A stretch of 64,000 nt of DNA from positions 356,962 through 420,961 of the forward strand of contig DATGLS010000037.1 in assembly GCA_035293985.1 (NCBI GenBank). Direction: 5' to 3'. Made by a program: the position numbers and the translations under genes. The stretch's first letter is position 1; each line of letters opens with the position of its first letter. This document shows, in pieces, positions 30,829-38,969 of the stretch. The DNA is from JAVDCA01 sp035293985 (GTDB taxonomy: Bacteria > Pseudomonadota > Alphaproteobacteria > Rhizobiales > Xanthobacteraceae). The notes below the pieces were generated by a model that ran no database searches, was not told the origin of the DNA, and saw nothing but the letters and a program-made list of their open reading frames with translations.

Positions 30829-31664
30829 CGCAAGATTTCCGTGCCGCCTGCATCATCGGCTGGCCGGCCGGGCATTCGCGCTCGCCGATCATCCACAACT
30901 ACTGGATCAAGCAGCACGGCATCGCCGGCGAGTACCGCAAGGAGGCGGTGCCGCCGGAGGCGCTCGCCGCCTTTCTCGCCGGCATGCCGGCGCGCGGCTA
31001 TGTCGGCGCCAACGTCACCATCCCGCACAAGGAGGCGGCGCTGCGGCTGTCGTCGCCTGACGAGCGCGCGCGGGTAGTCGGCGCCGCCAACACGCTTTAT
31101 CGCGATGGCGCGACGCTATGCTCCACCAACACCGATGTCGAGGGCTTCCTCGGCAATCTCGATGCCGCGGCGCCCGGCTGGGACCGTGGTTTGCAGGACG
31201 CGGTCGTGCTCGGCGCCGGCGGCTCGGCGCGCGGCGTCGTGTTCGGCCTGATCGAGCGCGGCGCGCGGCGCATCCATCTCGTCAACCGCACGCTCGAGCG
31301 CGCACAGGCGCTGCGCGAGCGTTTCGGCGAGGCGGTCGCGCCCGCGCGGTGGGAGGATGTGCCGGCGCTGCTCGGCGGCGCGGCCCTCCTGGTCAACTGC
31401 ACCTCGCTCGGTATGGCCAAGCAGCCGCCGCTCGCGATCGACGTGGAACGGCTGTCCGCCGGCGCCGTGGTCGCCGATCTCGTCTACGTGCCGTTGATCA
31501 CGCCGCTGCTCGCGGCAGCTCGCGCTCGTGGCCTGAAAACCGCCGACGGCCTCGGCATGCTGCTGCACCAGGCGGTGCGCGGCTTCTCGCTCTGGTTCGG
31601 CGTCAAGCCGACCGTCACGCCCGAGCTGCGCGCCCTCGTCGAAGCCGATCTCGCGCATAGCTGA
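30825..31664 (+). CDS. aroE: Shikimate 5-dehydrogenase family protein (AroE-like)
   Basis: 279-residue NADP-dependent dehydrogenase. Substrate residues are in WPAGHSRSPIIHNYW and NVTIPHKEAALR, whose Lys is catalytic; the catalytic Asp is in STNTDVEGFLGNL. The cofactor loop is VLGAGGSARGVVFGLIERGA and the basic-patch strand is VNRTLERAQALRERF. All active-site residues are present. Because it is translationally coupled to an FAH-family hydrolase instead of aro genes, it may be a catabolic quinate/shikimate dehydrogenase or paralogue rather than the housekeeping AroE. That assignment is inference. Confidence 0.85.
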   Translation: MTQDFRAACIIGWPAGHSRSPIIHNYWIKQHGIAGEYRKEAVPPEALAAFLAGMPARGYVGANVTIPHKEAALRLSSPDERARVVGAANTLYRDGATLCSTNTDVEGFLGNLDAAAPGWDRGLQDAVVLGAGGSARGVVFGLIERGARRIHLVNRTLERAQALRERFGEAVAPARWEDVPALLGGAALLVNCTSLGMAKQPPLAIDVERLSAGAVVADLVYVPLITPLLAAARARGLKTADGLGMLLHQAVRGFSLWFGVKPTVTPELRALVEADLAHS

Positions 31665-31673
31665 ATTATTCTC

Positions 31674-31825
31674 CATCGTGGCCGGGCTCGTCCCGGCCAT
31701 CCACGTCTTGCCTGAAGCGGTAGGGCGGGCAAAATCGCATTCACCCATCCGGCCGGGTGGGCAAAGGCGCATTGGCGATTTTGCCCACGCGGCGGCGCCG
31801 GGCGATGCGCCTTTGGCCGCCCTAC
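31674..31825. repeat. Composite repeat: family A half copy plus family B copy 3
   Basis: 31674-31710 is a family A left arm (GTGGCCGGGCTCGTCCCGGC to CACGTCTTG). 31719-31825 is a family B variant bounded by GGTAGGGCGGGCAAAATCGC and GCCGCCCTACGGG. It repeats the half-A/B order seen at 22774-22898 and fills the gap before the Bug receptor. Confidence 0.75.
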
Positions 31826-31863
31826 GGGCCGGGCGCATAACGGAGGAAAGTCGGGAGGGAAGG

Positions 31864-32826
31864 ATGCGTCGTTTCCAATTTGCACCGTTGCTGCTCGCTA
31901 TTCTGCTGCCGTTGGCGGCTCGCGCCGAATTTCCCGACCACCCCATCCGCTTCATCGTCCCACAGGCGGCGGGCAGCGCGACCGACACCGTCGCGCGCCT
32001 GCTCGCGGCCGAGCTCGGGCCGATCCTCGGCACCCAGGTGATCGTCGACGATCGCCCCGGCGCCGCGCTCACCCTCGGGCTCGACTTGCTCGCGAAATCG
32101 GCGCCCGACGGCTACACCATCGGCATGGGGCCGATCGGCGCGCTCGCCATCACGCGCCATATGGTGGCGAGGCTCCCCTACAACATCGAGCGCGATTTCC
32201 AGCCGATCGGCCTGATCACGCGCGGCCACCTGCTGCTTGCGGTCTCGCCCTCGCTGCCGGTGCACTCGGTGCGCGAGCTCATCGCCTACGCCAAGGCCAA
32301 TCCCGGCAAGCTGCTCAATGCGTCGTCGAGCAACGGCTCGCCCGGCCATGTCGGCGGCGAGCTGTTCAAGTACATGACGGGCACCGAGATCGTGCACGTC
32401 CCCTACAAGGGCGGCGCCGCCGCGATCCAGGACCTGATCGCCGGCCGCGTGCAGGTGATGTTCGAGAGCCTCAACTCGATCGCGCCGTTCGCCCGCTCCG
32501 GCGCCGTGCGCGCGCTCGCGGTCGGCAGCGACCACCGCTCCGCCGCTTTCCCGGATCTCCCGACCATCGCGGAGGCCGGCGTGCCTGGCTACGAGGCCGG
32601 CACGTGGACCGGCGTCATCGCGCCCGCGGGCGTGCCCCGGGCGATCGTCGACAAGCTCAACGCGGCGATCAAGCAGGCGATCAACTCGCCGACGTTCAAG
32701 GAGCGCTTCGCCCAGATCGGCGACGAGCCCGCCGGCGGCACGCCGGAGGATTTCGCCAAGCTGATCGCGTCGGATTCGGCGAAATGGGCCGATGTGGTCA
32801 AACGCTCGGGGGCGAGGATCGAGTAG
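31864..32826 (+). CDS. Tripartite tricarboxylate transporter (Bug) periplasmic receptor
   Basis: 320-residue secreted solute-binding protein. The signal peptide is MRRFQFAPLLLAILLPLAARA with AxA cleavage, and the mature domain starts FPDHPIRFIVPQAAGSATD. Bug hallmarks are VVDDRPGAALTLGLDLLAKSAPDGYT-like wording (IVDDRPGAALTLG), VPYKGGAAAIQDLIAGRVQVMF and APAGVPRAIVDKLNAAIKQA. It binds a carboxylate or amide for a TctAB-type transporter that is not encoded in this window. GGGAGGGAAGG precedes ATG 31864. Confidence 0.9.
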   Translation: MRRFQFAPLLLAILLPLAARAEFPDHPIRFIVPQAAGSATDTVARLLAAELGPILGTQVIVDDRPGAALTLGLDLLAKSAPDGYTIGMGPIGALAITRHMVARLPYNIERDFQPIGLITRGHLLLAVSPSLPVHSVRELIAYAKANPGKLLNASSSNGSPGHVGGELFKYMTGTEIVHVPYKGGAAAIQDLIAGRVQVMFESLNSIAPFARSGAVRALAVGSDHRSAAFPDLPTIAEAGVPGYEAGTWTGVIAPAGVPRAIVDKLNAAIKQAINSPTFKERFAQIGDEPAGGTPEDFAKLIASDSAKWADVVKRSGARIE

Positions 32827-32836
32827 GGGGACGATC

Positions 32837-32993
32837 GCAGGGTGGGCACATCGAAGGCGGCCCGTCCTGTCGCTGTGATTTACAGCGTCGGCTCCGCCGT
32901 GCCCACGCGGCCTCGCGGATGGCCCGCGTGGGCCCGGCGCGGCGCCGACCGTGCAGATTCGCCGACATCTCGGCCGCCTTTGCCCACCCTAAG
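32837..32993. repeat. Palindromic repeat family B, copy 4 (divergent)
   Basis: GCAGGGTGGGCACATCGAAG on the left and CCTTTGCCCACCCTAAGC on the right form the outer arms, with a GC-rich core around GCGTGGGCC. The right arm contains the stop codon (TAG on the minus strand at 32991-32989) of the dioxygenase gene. Confidence 0.7.
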
Positions 32994-33885
32994 CCACCTG
33001 CTGCGCTTCCGCGGCCGTGTCGATCACCGTGGTGCGCCGCATGTCGCGCACGTGCCCGGTCGCCTTGAACGGCGTCGCGCGGTGCATGGTGCAGCGATTG
33101 TCCCAGATCACCAGATCGCCGATCCGCCACTTGTGCACGTAGACGAACCGCGGCTGCGTCGCGTGCGCGATCAGCTCGGCGAGCAGCGCCTGCCCCTCGT
33201 CGACCGGCATCCCGATGACGTGCGAGGCGTGCGACGCGATGTAGAGCCCCAGGCGCCCCGAGCCCGGATGCCGGCGCACCAGCGGATGCCGTGCCGGCGG
33301 GCGCAGCGCCCGTTCCTCCTCGGTCGGGGTGTAGCCGCCGAGCTTTCCGCGCGAATGCCAGATCGAGTGCTCGGCGACGAGCCCGTCGAGCCGGCGCTTC
33401 ATTGCCTCGGGCAGCGCGTCGTAGGCGGCGCGCGTATCGGCGAACTCGGTGTCGCCGCCTTCGGGCGGGATCACGCGGGCATGCAGCATCGACCAGGCGG
33501 CCGACTTCTGCCGGAACGAGCTGTCGGTGTGCCAGAGCTGGTTGCCGAGCCGGTAGCTCGCGCGGGTGTCGCGCTCGTCGAGGATTTGGCCGCGCTCGTC
33601 GAGATTGGAGACATCGAAGATCTCGCGGTGCTTCACCCGCGTATTGAAGCCGATGCCGCCGTCCTTCTTCTGCTGCGGCGGCGACACCTCGAGCGGCCCG
33701 TAGCGCCGCGCGAATGCGATCTGCCGCTCGTCGTCGAGCGCCTGGTCTGGCAGGACACACACCGCATACTCGTCCATCGCCCGCTCGATCGCGCGGACGA
33801 GCCGATCGCTGACCGGCTGGCTCAGGTCAGCTCCGGCAAGGCGCGCGGCAAACAACGGATGCAGCGGCGTGGCGGCGAGCTCCAT
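32989..33885 (-). CDS. TauD/TfdA family Fe(II)/2-oxoglutarate dioxygenase
   Basis: 298-residue non-haem iron oxygenase. The Fe ligands are His and Asp in NQLWHTDSSFR and the distal His in NRCTMHRATPF; the 2-oxoglutarate-binding Arg is in VRDMRRTTV. YIASHASHVIGMPVDEGQ and ATQPRFVYVHKWRIGDLVIWD resemble the TfdA (2,4-D dioxygenase) branch more than TauD. It would hydroxylate and cleave an ether or sulfonate side chain. GGAGGAGAT precedes ATG 33885. It lies next to the Bug receptor in convergent orientation. Confidence 0.9.
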   Translation of the reverse strand: MELAATPLHPLFAARLAGADLSQPVSDRLVRAIERAMDEYAVCVLPDQALDDERQIAFARRYGPLEVSPPQQKKDGGIGFNTRVKHREIFDVSNLDERGQILDERDTRASYRLGNQLWHTDSSFRQKSAAWSMLHARVIPPEGGDTEFADTRAAYDALPEAMKRRLDGLVAEHSIWHSRGKLGGYTPTEEERALRPPARHPLVRRHPGSGRLGLYIASHASHVIGMPVDEGQALLAELIAHATQPRFVYVHKWRIGDLVIWDNRCTMHRATPFKATGHVRDMRRTTVIDTAAEAQQVA

Positions 33886-34357
33886 GGCATCTCCTCCGGT
33901 TGTGGGAATTGTAGCCGGCCTTCACCCTCCCCTGAAGGGCCCTGAAGGGGGAGGGTCGCGAGCGAAGCGAGCGGGCGGGGTGGCGTCGATGGTGACGGGG
34001 TCATCCCACCCGGATCGCATTTCGCTTCACTCAATGCGCTTTCGACCCTCGTCCTGCAGGGGAGGGTGAGGGGAAGGTCGGGATGCGGGGGCGCCTCCGC
34101 AAACTTCCGACGTCGCGATTCGCGGAGAGACCCGAGCCCCCAGCCGCTCCGCCTGAAGGCGGACAGGTGCCGGCGCAAGGGAGACGCGGCACGCAGGTGC
34201 CTTGTCGAGCACACGCGATCGTGTCACGAACCTGCGCCCCGACCTGCTAAGGACCAGGGGCGAGCGCTGGGGCCAAGCCGGAATACCGGACCCCGGCCGG
34301 GGTTGGTCATGAGGTCGAGGCGGCCCTCGCCGCCGGCCTATATTTTGGGAGGTTTGC
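33886..34357. other. Intergenic region before the three secreted paralogues
   Basis: About 470 bases without a convincing gene. 33922-34080 is a family F low-complexity dyad (CACCCTCCCCTGAAGGG and AGGGGAGGGTGAGGGGAAGG). Further right is a perfect 12-base palindrome CCCCGGCCGGGG at 34291-34302. The promoter of the 34358 gene should lie here; none stands out. Confidence 0.5.
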
Positions 34358-34984
34358 ATGCACAAGATCGCACGCGCGGCCGTGGTCGCCGCCGGGCTCG
34401 GCCTGATCGCGGCCACGACGGCCTGGGGGCAGATGGCGCCGACCAAGCCCGCGCACCTGCGCGGCACCATCGAGAAGGTCGACGGCAATGTCCTGACCAT
34501 CCAGGTGCGCGGCGGCGGCACCACCACATTGAAGCTCGCCGACAATGCGCGCATCACTGCCTTGATCAAAGCGCAGGTCTCCGACATCAAGCCCGGCTCC
34601 TTCATCGGCGTCACCGCGATGCCGCAGGCGGACGGCACCCAGAAGGCGATCGGCCTGCACATCTTCATGGACGCGCAGCGCGGCGTCGTGCCCGCCGGCT
34701 TCACCCCGTGGGACCGCGAGCCCGGCAGCACCATGACCAATGCGGACGTCGCCACCCAGGTCACCGGCGCCGAGGGCCAGACACTCACGGTCAAGTACAA
34801 GGACGGCGAGAAGAAGGTGATCGTGCCGCCGAATACGCCGGTGGTGCGCTTCGCGCCCGGCACCAAGGACGACCTCAAGCCCGGTGCGCAGTTCTTCATC
34901 GTGGCCGCGACCAAGCAGAGCGACGGCACCTACACGGCGCCGGCCATCAACGTCGGCCGCGACGGCGCCGCGCCGCCGATGTGA
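34358..34984 (+). CDS. Secreted beta-rich protein of unknown function, paralogue 1 of 3
   Basis: 208 residues. A Sec signal peptide (MHKIARAAVVAAGLGLIAAT to AWG) precedes a mature part with two beta-rich blocks: an OB-like first block (HLRGTIEKVDGNVLTIQVRG) and a second with the Lys/Asp-rich strand TVKYKDGEKKVIVPPN. The middle carries DIKPGSFIGVTAMPQADG, shared with the two genes downstream. The wording recalls DUF5666-like proteins. GGGAGG lies upstream of ATG 34358. The function is unknown; periplasmic binding or a cell-envelope role is only a guess. Confidence 0.8.
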   Translation: MHKIARAAVVAAGLGLIAATTAWGQMAPTKPAHLRGTIEKVDGNVLTIQVRGGGTTTLKLADNARITALIKAQVSDIKPGSFIGVTAMPQADGTQKAIGLHIFMDAQRGVVPAGFTPWDREPGSTMTNADVATQVTGAEGQTLTVKYKDGEKKVIVPPNTPVVRFAPGTKDDLKPGAQFFIVAATKQSDGTYTAPAINVGRDGAAPPM

Positions 34985-35064
34985 CCAGCGGACTCGATTG
35001 GCAATCGGGGGCGGCGACCAGGGCCGGCGCGATCGAGCACGCCGGCAATCCCAGGGAGTGAACA

Positions 35065-35670
35065 ATGCGCAGGAGATTACCAGCGGCCGCAGCCGCGGCG
35101 ATCGGCATTGCCCTCGCCGCATCCGCCGTCGCGCAGCAGCCCGTGCGCGTGCGCGGCACGATCGCGGCCGTGGACGGGGCGATGCTGACCATCAAGACGC
35201 GCGAAGGCAGCGAGGTGAAGGCGAAGCTTGGCGACAAGACCGTGGTTGTCGCCGTGGTCAAGGCTTCCTACGACGACATCAAGCCGGGCTCGTTCATCGG
35301 CGTCACCGGCATGCCGCAGGCCGACGGCAGCCAGAAATGCCGGGAGATCCACATCTTCCCCGAGGCCATGCGCGGGACCGGCGAAGGTTTTCGGCCGTGG
35401 GACCTCGAGCCGAAGAGCACCATGACCAACGCAACCGTCGACCAGATGGTCACCGCGAAGGACGGCAACACGATCACGCTCAAGTACAAGGACGGCGAGA
35501 AGAAGATCGTGGTCGGCCCCGACTGCCCGATCGTCACTTACAAGCCGGGCGACAAGACCGAGCTCAAGCCGGGCGCTAAGGTCTTCATCTCGGCCGCCAC
35601 CAAGGACTCCGACGGGATGCTCACGTTCCCGCGCATCAATGTCGGGCGCGACGCGCCGCCGCCGATGTAA
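35065..35670 (+). CDS. Secreted beta-rich protein of unknown function, paralogue 2 of 3
   Basis: 201 residues, clearly homologous to the flanking genes: a signal peptide ending AASAVAQQ, then VRVRGTIAAVDGAMLTIKTR, DIKPGSFIGVTGMPQADGSQ, GSTMTN-type TSTMTNATVDQMV, and LKYKDGEKKIVVGPD. It lies 80 bases after paralogue 1 with its own AGGGAG site at 35054-35059. It differs from the others by an RPWDLEPK motif after GTGEGF, shared in part with paralogue 1. The function is unknown. Confidence 0.8.
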   Translation: MRRRLPAAAAAAIGIALAASAVAQQPVRVRGTIAAVDGAMLTIKTREGSEVKAKLGDKTVVVAVVKASYDDIKPGSFIGVTGMPQADGSQKCREIHIFPEAMRGTGEGFRPWDLEPKSTMTNATVDQMVTAKDGNTITLKYKDGEKKIVVGPDCPIVTYKPGDKTELKPGAKVFISAATKDSDGMLTFPRINVGRDAPPPM

Positions 35671-35685
35671 CGCGAGGGACTCATC

Positions 35686-36294
35686 ATGACTGCTTTCACC
35701 AAACAGATGCTGATCGCCGCGACCTTGCTGGCGGCGGTCGGCGCGATGTCGGCGTCGGCGAAGGAGCTGGTGCGCGTCGCCGGCACGATCGAGAGGGTCG
35801 ACGGCGACAGGGTCGTGGTGAAGCCCAACGACGGCGCCGACGTGACGCTGAAGCTCACCGCCAACGCGACGATCGTCGCCGTCGTCAAGGCGAGCCTCGC
35901 CGACATAAAGCCGGGCGACTTCGTCGGCAGCGCCGCGATGCCGCAGGCGGACGGCAGCCAGAAGGCGCTCGAGGTGCACATCTTCGCCGAGCAGATGCGC
36001 GGCACCGGCGAGGGCCACCGGCCCTACACGGTGCCGGGCAGCACCATGACGAACGGCACGGTCGGCGATATGGTGACGGCGGCCAGCGGCAACACGCTCA
36101 CCGTCAAGTACAAGGACGGCGAGAAGAAAATCGTGGTCGGCCCCGACGTGCCGGTCGTGCGCTACGTCGTCACCGATCGCAGCGAGCTCAAGCCGGGCGC
36201 CCACATCGTCGCGCTCAATGCGGTCAAGAGGCCGGATGGCTTGATCGATGCTTCGCGTATCAACGTCGGCCGCGGCGGCCTGGTGCCGAAGTAA
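35686..36294 (+). CDS. Secreted beta-rich protein of unknown function, paralogue 3 of 3
   Basis: 202 residues, starting 15 bases after paralogue 2, so the two are certainly co-transcribed. The signal peptide ends SASAKE; then come VRVAGTIERVDGDRVVVKPN, DIKPGDFVGSAAMPQADGSQ, and VKYKDGEKKIVVGPDVPVV. It is the most divergent of the three in its C-terminal third (VALNAVKRPDGLIDASRINV). The tandem triplication with conserved motifs suggests dosage or three related ligands. Confidence 0.8.
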   Translation: MTAFTKQMLIAATLLAAVGAMSASAKELVRVAGTIERVDGDRVVVKPNDGADVTLKLTANATIVAVVKASLADIKPGDFVGSAAMPQADGSQKALEVHIFAEQMRGTGEGHRPYTVPGSTMTNGTVGDMVTAASGNTLTVKYKDGEKKIVVGPDVPVVRYVVTDRSELKPGAHIVALNAVKRPDGLIDASRINVGRGGLVPK

Positions 36295-36327
36295 TTGAAC
36301 GATCGTATGTGCGGTGAGCACGCTGCC

Positions 36328-36370
36328 CGCGCTTCCTCTCTCCGCTGAAAGAGGCGGGGAGAGGGAGCGC
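36328..36370. repeat. Low-complexity palindromic repeat family F, copy 4
   Basis: TTCCTCTCTCCGC pairs with GCGGGGAGAGGGA around a short loop. It follows paralogue 3 and may end its transcript. Confidence 0.55.
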
Positions 36371-36576
36371 AGGCGCCGCGCGTGTTCGCGAAATCTCTGA
36401 CTAAATTTTAGGCGACCGCCGGATAGTCCTTGCGCTGGCGTCCGCGCGGTGCGCCGCTTGCCGTGCAAGGCTTTGAAGCCGCGGCGGTTTTTGCCTCTCC
36501 TGTCTTGGCACGTCGATTGCAAAACGAAGCTCCGGGTTGCCGTCCGCCTTTCCACGATGGTCTAGGGAGCGTGCAC

Positions 36577-36795
36577 ATGCCGATGTTCGATCCGTTCGAC
36601 TCTGACGATTCGCGTGAGCAACTGAGCTGCATCTGCGGGCGCCATCGCAGCGAGGCCGAGCATGACTATGCGGCGCGGCTGACGCTCGCATGCGCGCCGA
36701 TTGCTGACCGCGCGGCGCGCGAGGATGCGCCCTTCGTCGGCGTCGTCGCGGCGCGCGCCATTCGTTCGGCGTTCGGACGGCCGCCGCGCCGCTGA
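36577..36795 (+). CDS. Small protein resembling the N-terminus of a nitrate/cyanate ABC binding protein
   Basis: 72 residues: MPMFDPFDSDDSREQLS, then the Cys/His block CICGRHRSEAEHDY, then VVAARAIRSAFGRPPRR. From memory of the family, CmpA/NrtA-type binding proteins in related genomes begin with the same FDPF...C-CGRH-S-AEHD segment before a twin-arginine signal and about 400 more residues; here the frame stops after the prelude. It stands 30 bases before cyanase, where such transporters normally sit, so it is probably a deletion remnant. Alternatively it is a free-standing small Cys-rich protein. A GGAG site precedes ATG 36577. Confidence 0.55.
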   Translation: MPMFDPFDSDDSREQLSCICGRHRSEAEHDYAARLTLACAPIADRAAREDAPFVGVVAARAIRSAFGRPPRR

Positions 36796-36825
36796 GACGC
36801 TCCTCAACCGGGAAAGGGCTACTCG

Positions 36826-37308
36826 ATGAAACGCGCCGACCTCACCGAGAAGATCCTCGACATCAAGCGCGAGAAGGGCTGGACGTGGAGCTACATCTGC
36901 GGCGAGATCGGCGGCATGTCGCCGGTCCTGATCGTCGGCGCACTGCTCGGCCAGATGAAGCTCACCAAGCCGCAGGCCGCCAAGGCCGCGGACCTGTTCG
37001 GCCTCTCCAAGGCCGAGACCGCGCTGCTCAACGAGGTGCCGCTGCGCGGCAGCCCCATGCCGCCGACCGATCCGCTGATCTACCGCTTCTACGAGCTCGT
37101 GATGGTCAACGGGCCGGCCTGGAAGGCGCTGATCGAGGAGGAGTTCGGCGACGGCATCATGTCGGCGATCGACTTCGACCTGCAGCTCGAGCGCCAGCCC
37201 GATCCCAAGGGCGATCGCGTCAAGATCACCATGTCGGGCAAGTTCCTGCCGTACAAGTACTACGGCGCGAGCGGGAACATGCCGCAATACGGCTACAAGG
37301 AAGAGTGA
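36826..37308 (+). CDS. cynS: Cyanate hydratase (cyanase)
   Basis: 160-residue enzyme converting cyanate and bicarbonate to ammonia and CO2. The N-terminal POU-like helical domain is followed by the catalytic domain; the three active-site residues are Arg87, Glu90 and Ser113 in IYRFYELV and DGIMSAIDF, with the same 3- and 23-residue spacings as the E. coli enzyme (96, 99, 122). The C-terminal GKFLPYKYYGASG is also conserved. No cynR or carbonic anhydrase gene is adjacent; the small upstream gene may be what is left of a cyanate transporter. Confidence 0.97.
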   Translation: MKRADLTEKILDIKREKGWTWSYICGEIGGMSPVLIVGALLGQMKLTKPQAAKAADLFGLSKAETALLNEVPLRGSPMPPTDPLIYRFYELVMVNGPAWKALIEEEFGDGIMSAIDFDLQLERQPDPKGDRVKITMSGKFLPYKYYGASGNMPQYGYKEE

Positions 37309-37389
37309 CTCGCCTGAGTCAGCTCGCCGCTTTGCAGATTCTTGGATCGGTGTTAGCCAGCGTTCAGCCTCACCGATTCGGGGTCGCTG

Positions 37390-37620
37390 ATGACGCTGTC
37401 GCTCCGTCTCCTCGCCGGCACGCTGATCGCCGCCGGCTTTATCGCCGCCCACGCGGCGCCGGGGATCCCGGTGCCGAAAGGCCCTTCGCCGGCGGAGCTC
37501 GCGCTCCAGGCCAAATGCAGGGCCGCCTCCTTCGCGCGCCGGCCGGCCGGCCAGATGTCGACCACCATGCGCGATTACGAGATCAAGCTCTGCATGAAGG
37601 CCGGCGGCGTGCTGTACTGA
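37390..37620 (+). CDS. Small secreted protein of unknown function
   Basis: 76 residues. A signal peptide (TLSLRLLAGTLIAAGFIAAHA, cleavage after AHA) precedes a short mature part with two cysteines (AKCRAASF and IKLCMKAGG) that could form a disulfide. The mature sequence is otherwise featureless. It lies alone between cyanase and a Bug receptor. No family recognised; coding is judged from the clean signal peptide and the frame. Confidence 0.5.
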   Translation: MTLSLRLLAGTLIAAGFIAAHAAPGIPVPKGPSPAELALQAKCRAASFARRPAGQMSTTMRDYEIKLCMKAGGVLY

Positions 37621-37735
37621 ACCGTTGCCGGCGGCGGCGGCGTAGTTTCCTCCGCAGCGGATTCATCTAATCTCCCGCCAAGAACGTGCGATGGACGCCA
37701 GCGCCGCGCTCAGTGTGAGGTGAGCGCGCCGCCTG

Positions 37736-37785
37736 CGCTCCCTCTCCCCGCTCTTCGCGGGGAATCGCGGCGTTCGCAGGGAGGA
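37736..37785. repeat. Low-complexity palindromic repeat family F, copy 5
   Basis: CTCCCTCTCCCCGCTCTTCG with a matching GCGGGGAA arm just before the Bug receptor's ribosome site (CAGGGAGGAT). Confidence 0.5.
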
Positions 37786-37789
37786 TCGA

Positions 37790-38758
37790 ATGCGCAGATT
37801 TCTGCTGGCGCTCGCGCTCATCTGGCTCGGCGCGGCAGGCGCCGCCTCGCCGCAATCCTACCCATCGCGCCCCGTCACCCTGATCGTGCCATTCCCGGCG
37901 GGCGGCATCACCGACATCATCGCGCGCATCGTCGCCGAGGGCATGCGAGCGCACCTCGGCCAGACCGTGATCGTCGAGAACGTGCCGGGCGCGGGGGGCA
38001 CCATCGGCCTCACCCGGCTCGCGCGCGCGACGCCCGACGGCTACACCGTCGGCATCGGCCAGTGGACGTCGCAGGTCGGCGGCAGCGCCATGTACAATCT
38101 GCCGTTCGACGTGCATAACGATCTGCAGCCGATCTCGCTCGTCTCCGAAGGCCCGCTGTGGATCATCGGCCGGAAGGACCTGCCGGCGAACAACCTCACG
38201 GAGCTGGTCGCCTGGCTCAAGGCCAATCCGAAGGCGACCGGCGCGACGATCGGGGTCGGCAGCGCCGCGCATCTGTGCTTCCTCGATTTCGAGCAGGAGA
38301 CCGGCACCAAATTCGTGATCGTGCCTTATCGCGGCGCGGCGCCCGCGATGCAGGATCTGCTCGGCGGCCAGATCGACTTCTTCTGTCCCGAGGCCGGGCA
38401 GACCTTGCCGCAATATCGCGCCCGCAGCGTGAAGGCCTTCGCGGTGCTGACCGAGAAGCGCTGGTTCGCCGCCCCCGACGTGCCGACCATCGCCGAGGCC
38501 GGCGCGCCCGGCCTGCTGTTTCCGTTCTGGCACGGCCTGTGGGCGCCGAAAGGCATTCCGGCCGAGGCGCTGGCGAAGCTCGACGCCGCCGTGCAGGCGG
38601 GCCTCGCCGATCCGGCCATCCGCAAGCGCTTCACCGATCTCGGCCACGAGGTCGCGCCGGTCGAGCGGCAGACGCCCGCGGGGCTCGCCGCCTATTACAA
38701 GGCCGAGACCGACAGGTGGTGGCCGATCATCAAGGCGGCGAACCTGAAGATGCAGTGA
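37790..38758 (+). CDS. Tripartite tricarboxylate transporter (Bug) periplasmic receptor
   Basis: 322 residues. The signal peptide is MRRFLLALALIWLGAAGAAS, and the mature domain begins YPSRPVTLIVPFPAGGITDI. Bug motifs are VIVENVPGAGGTIGLTRLA, TPDGYTVGIG, VPYRGAAPAMQDLLGGQIDF and APKGIPAEALAKLDAAVQ. It is orphan, without TctA or TctB. It follows a small secreted gene and converges on the MFS gene at 38970, with a family D palindrome between them. Confidence 0.9.
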   Translation: MRRFLLALALIWLGAAGAASPQSYPSRPVTLIVPFPAGGITDIIARIVAEGMRAHLGQTVIVENVPGAGGTIGLTRLARATPDGYTVGIGQWTSQVGGSAMYNLPFDVHNDLQPISLVSEGPLWIIGRKDLPANNLTELVAWLKANPKATGATIGVGSAAHLCFLDFEQETGTKFVIVPYRGAAPAMQDLLGGQIDFFCPEAGQTLPQYRARSVKAFAVLTEKRWFAAPDVPTIAEAGAPGLLFPFWHGLWAPKGIPAEALAKLDAAVQAGLADPAIRKRFTDLGHEVAPVERQTPAGLAAYYKAETDRWWPIIKAANLKMQ

Positions 38759-38811
38759 AGCGTAGCGGGCTTAGAGCTAGACTAGGCCAAAGAAAGAATC
38801 ACTATACCAGA

Positions 38812-38945
38812 CCCGTCACCCTGAGGCGCGCCGAAGGGGCCTCGAAGGGCGACGGCCGATGCGACGCCGCTTGGGTCCTTGCTGCAAGACCTCCGCCGGT
38901 CATCCTTCGAGGGCGCGCTGCGCGCGCCGCCTCAGGATGACGGGT
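38812..38945. repeat. Palindromic repeat family D, copy 2
   Basis: CCCGTCACCCTGAGGCGCGC mirrors GCGCCGCCTCAGGATGACGG; GGCCTCGAAGGGCGA and CATCCTTCGAGGGCG pair inside. It lies between converging genes, as copy 1 does at 18118. Confidence 0.85.
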
Positions 38946-38969
38946 TTGGTGCCTGCATCTTCGACCAAT

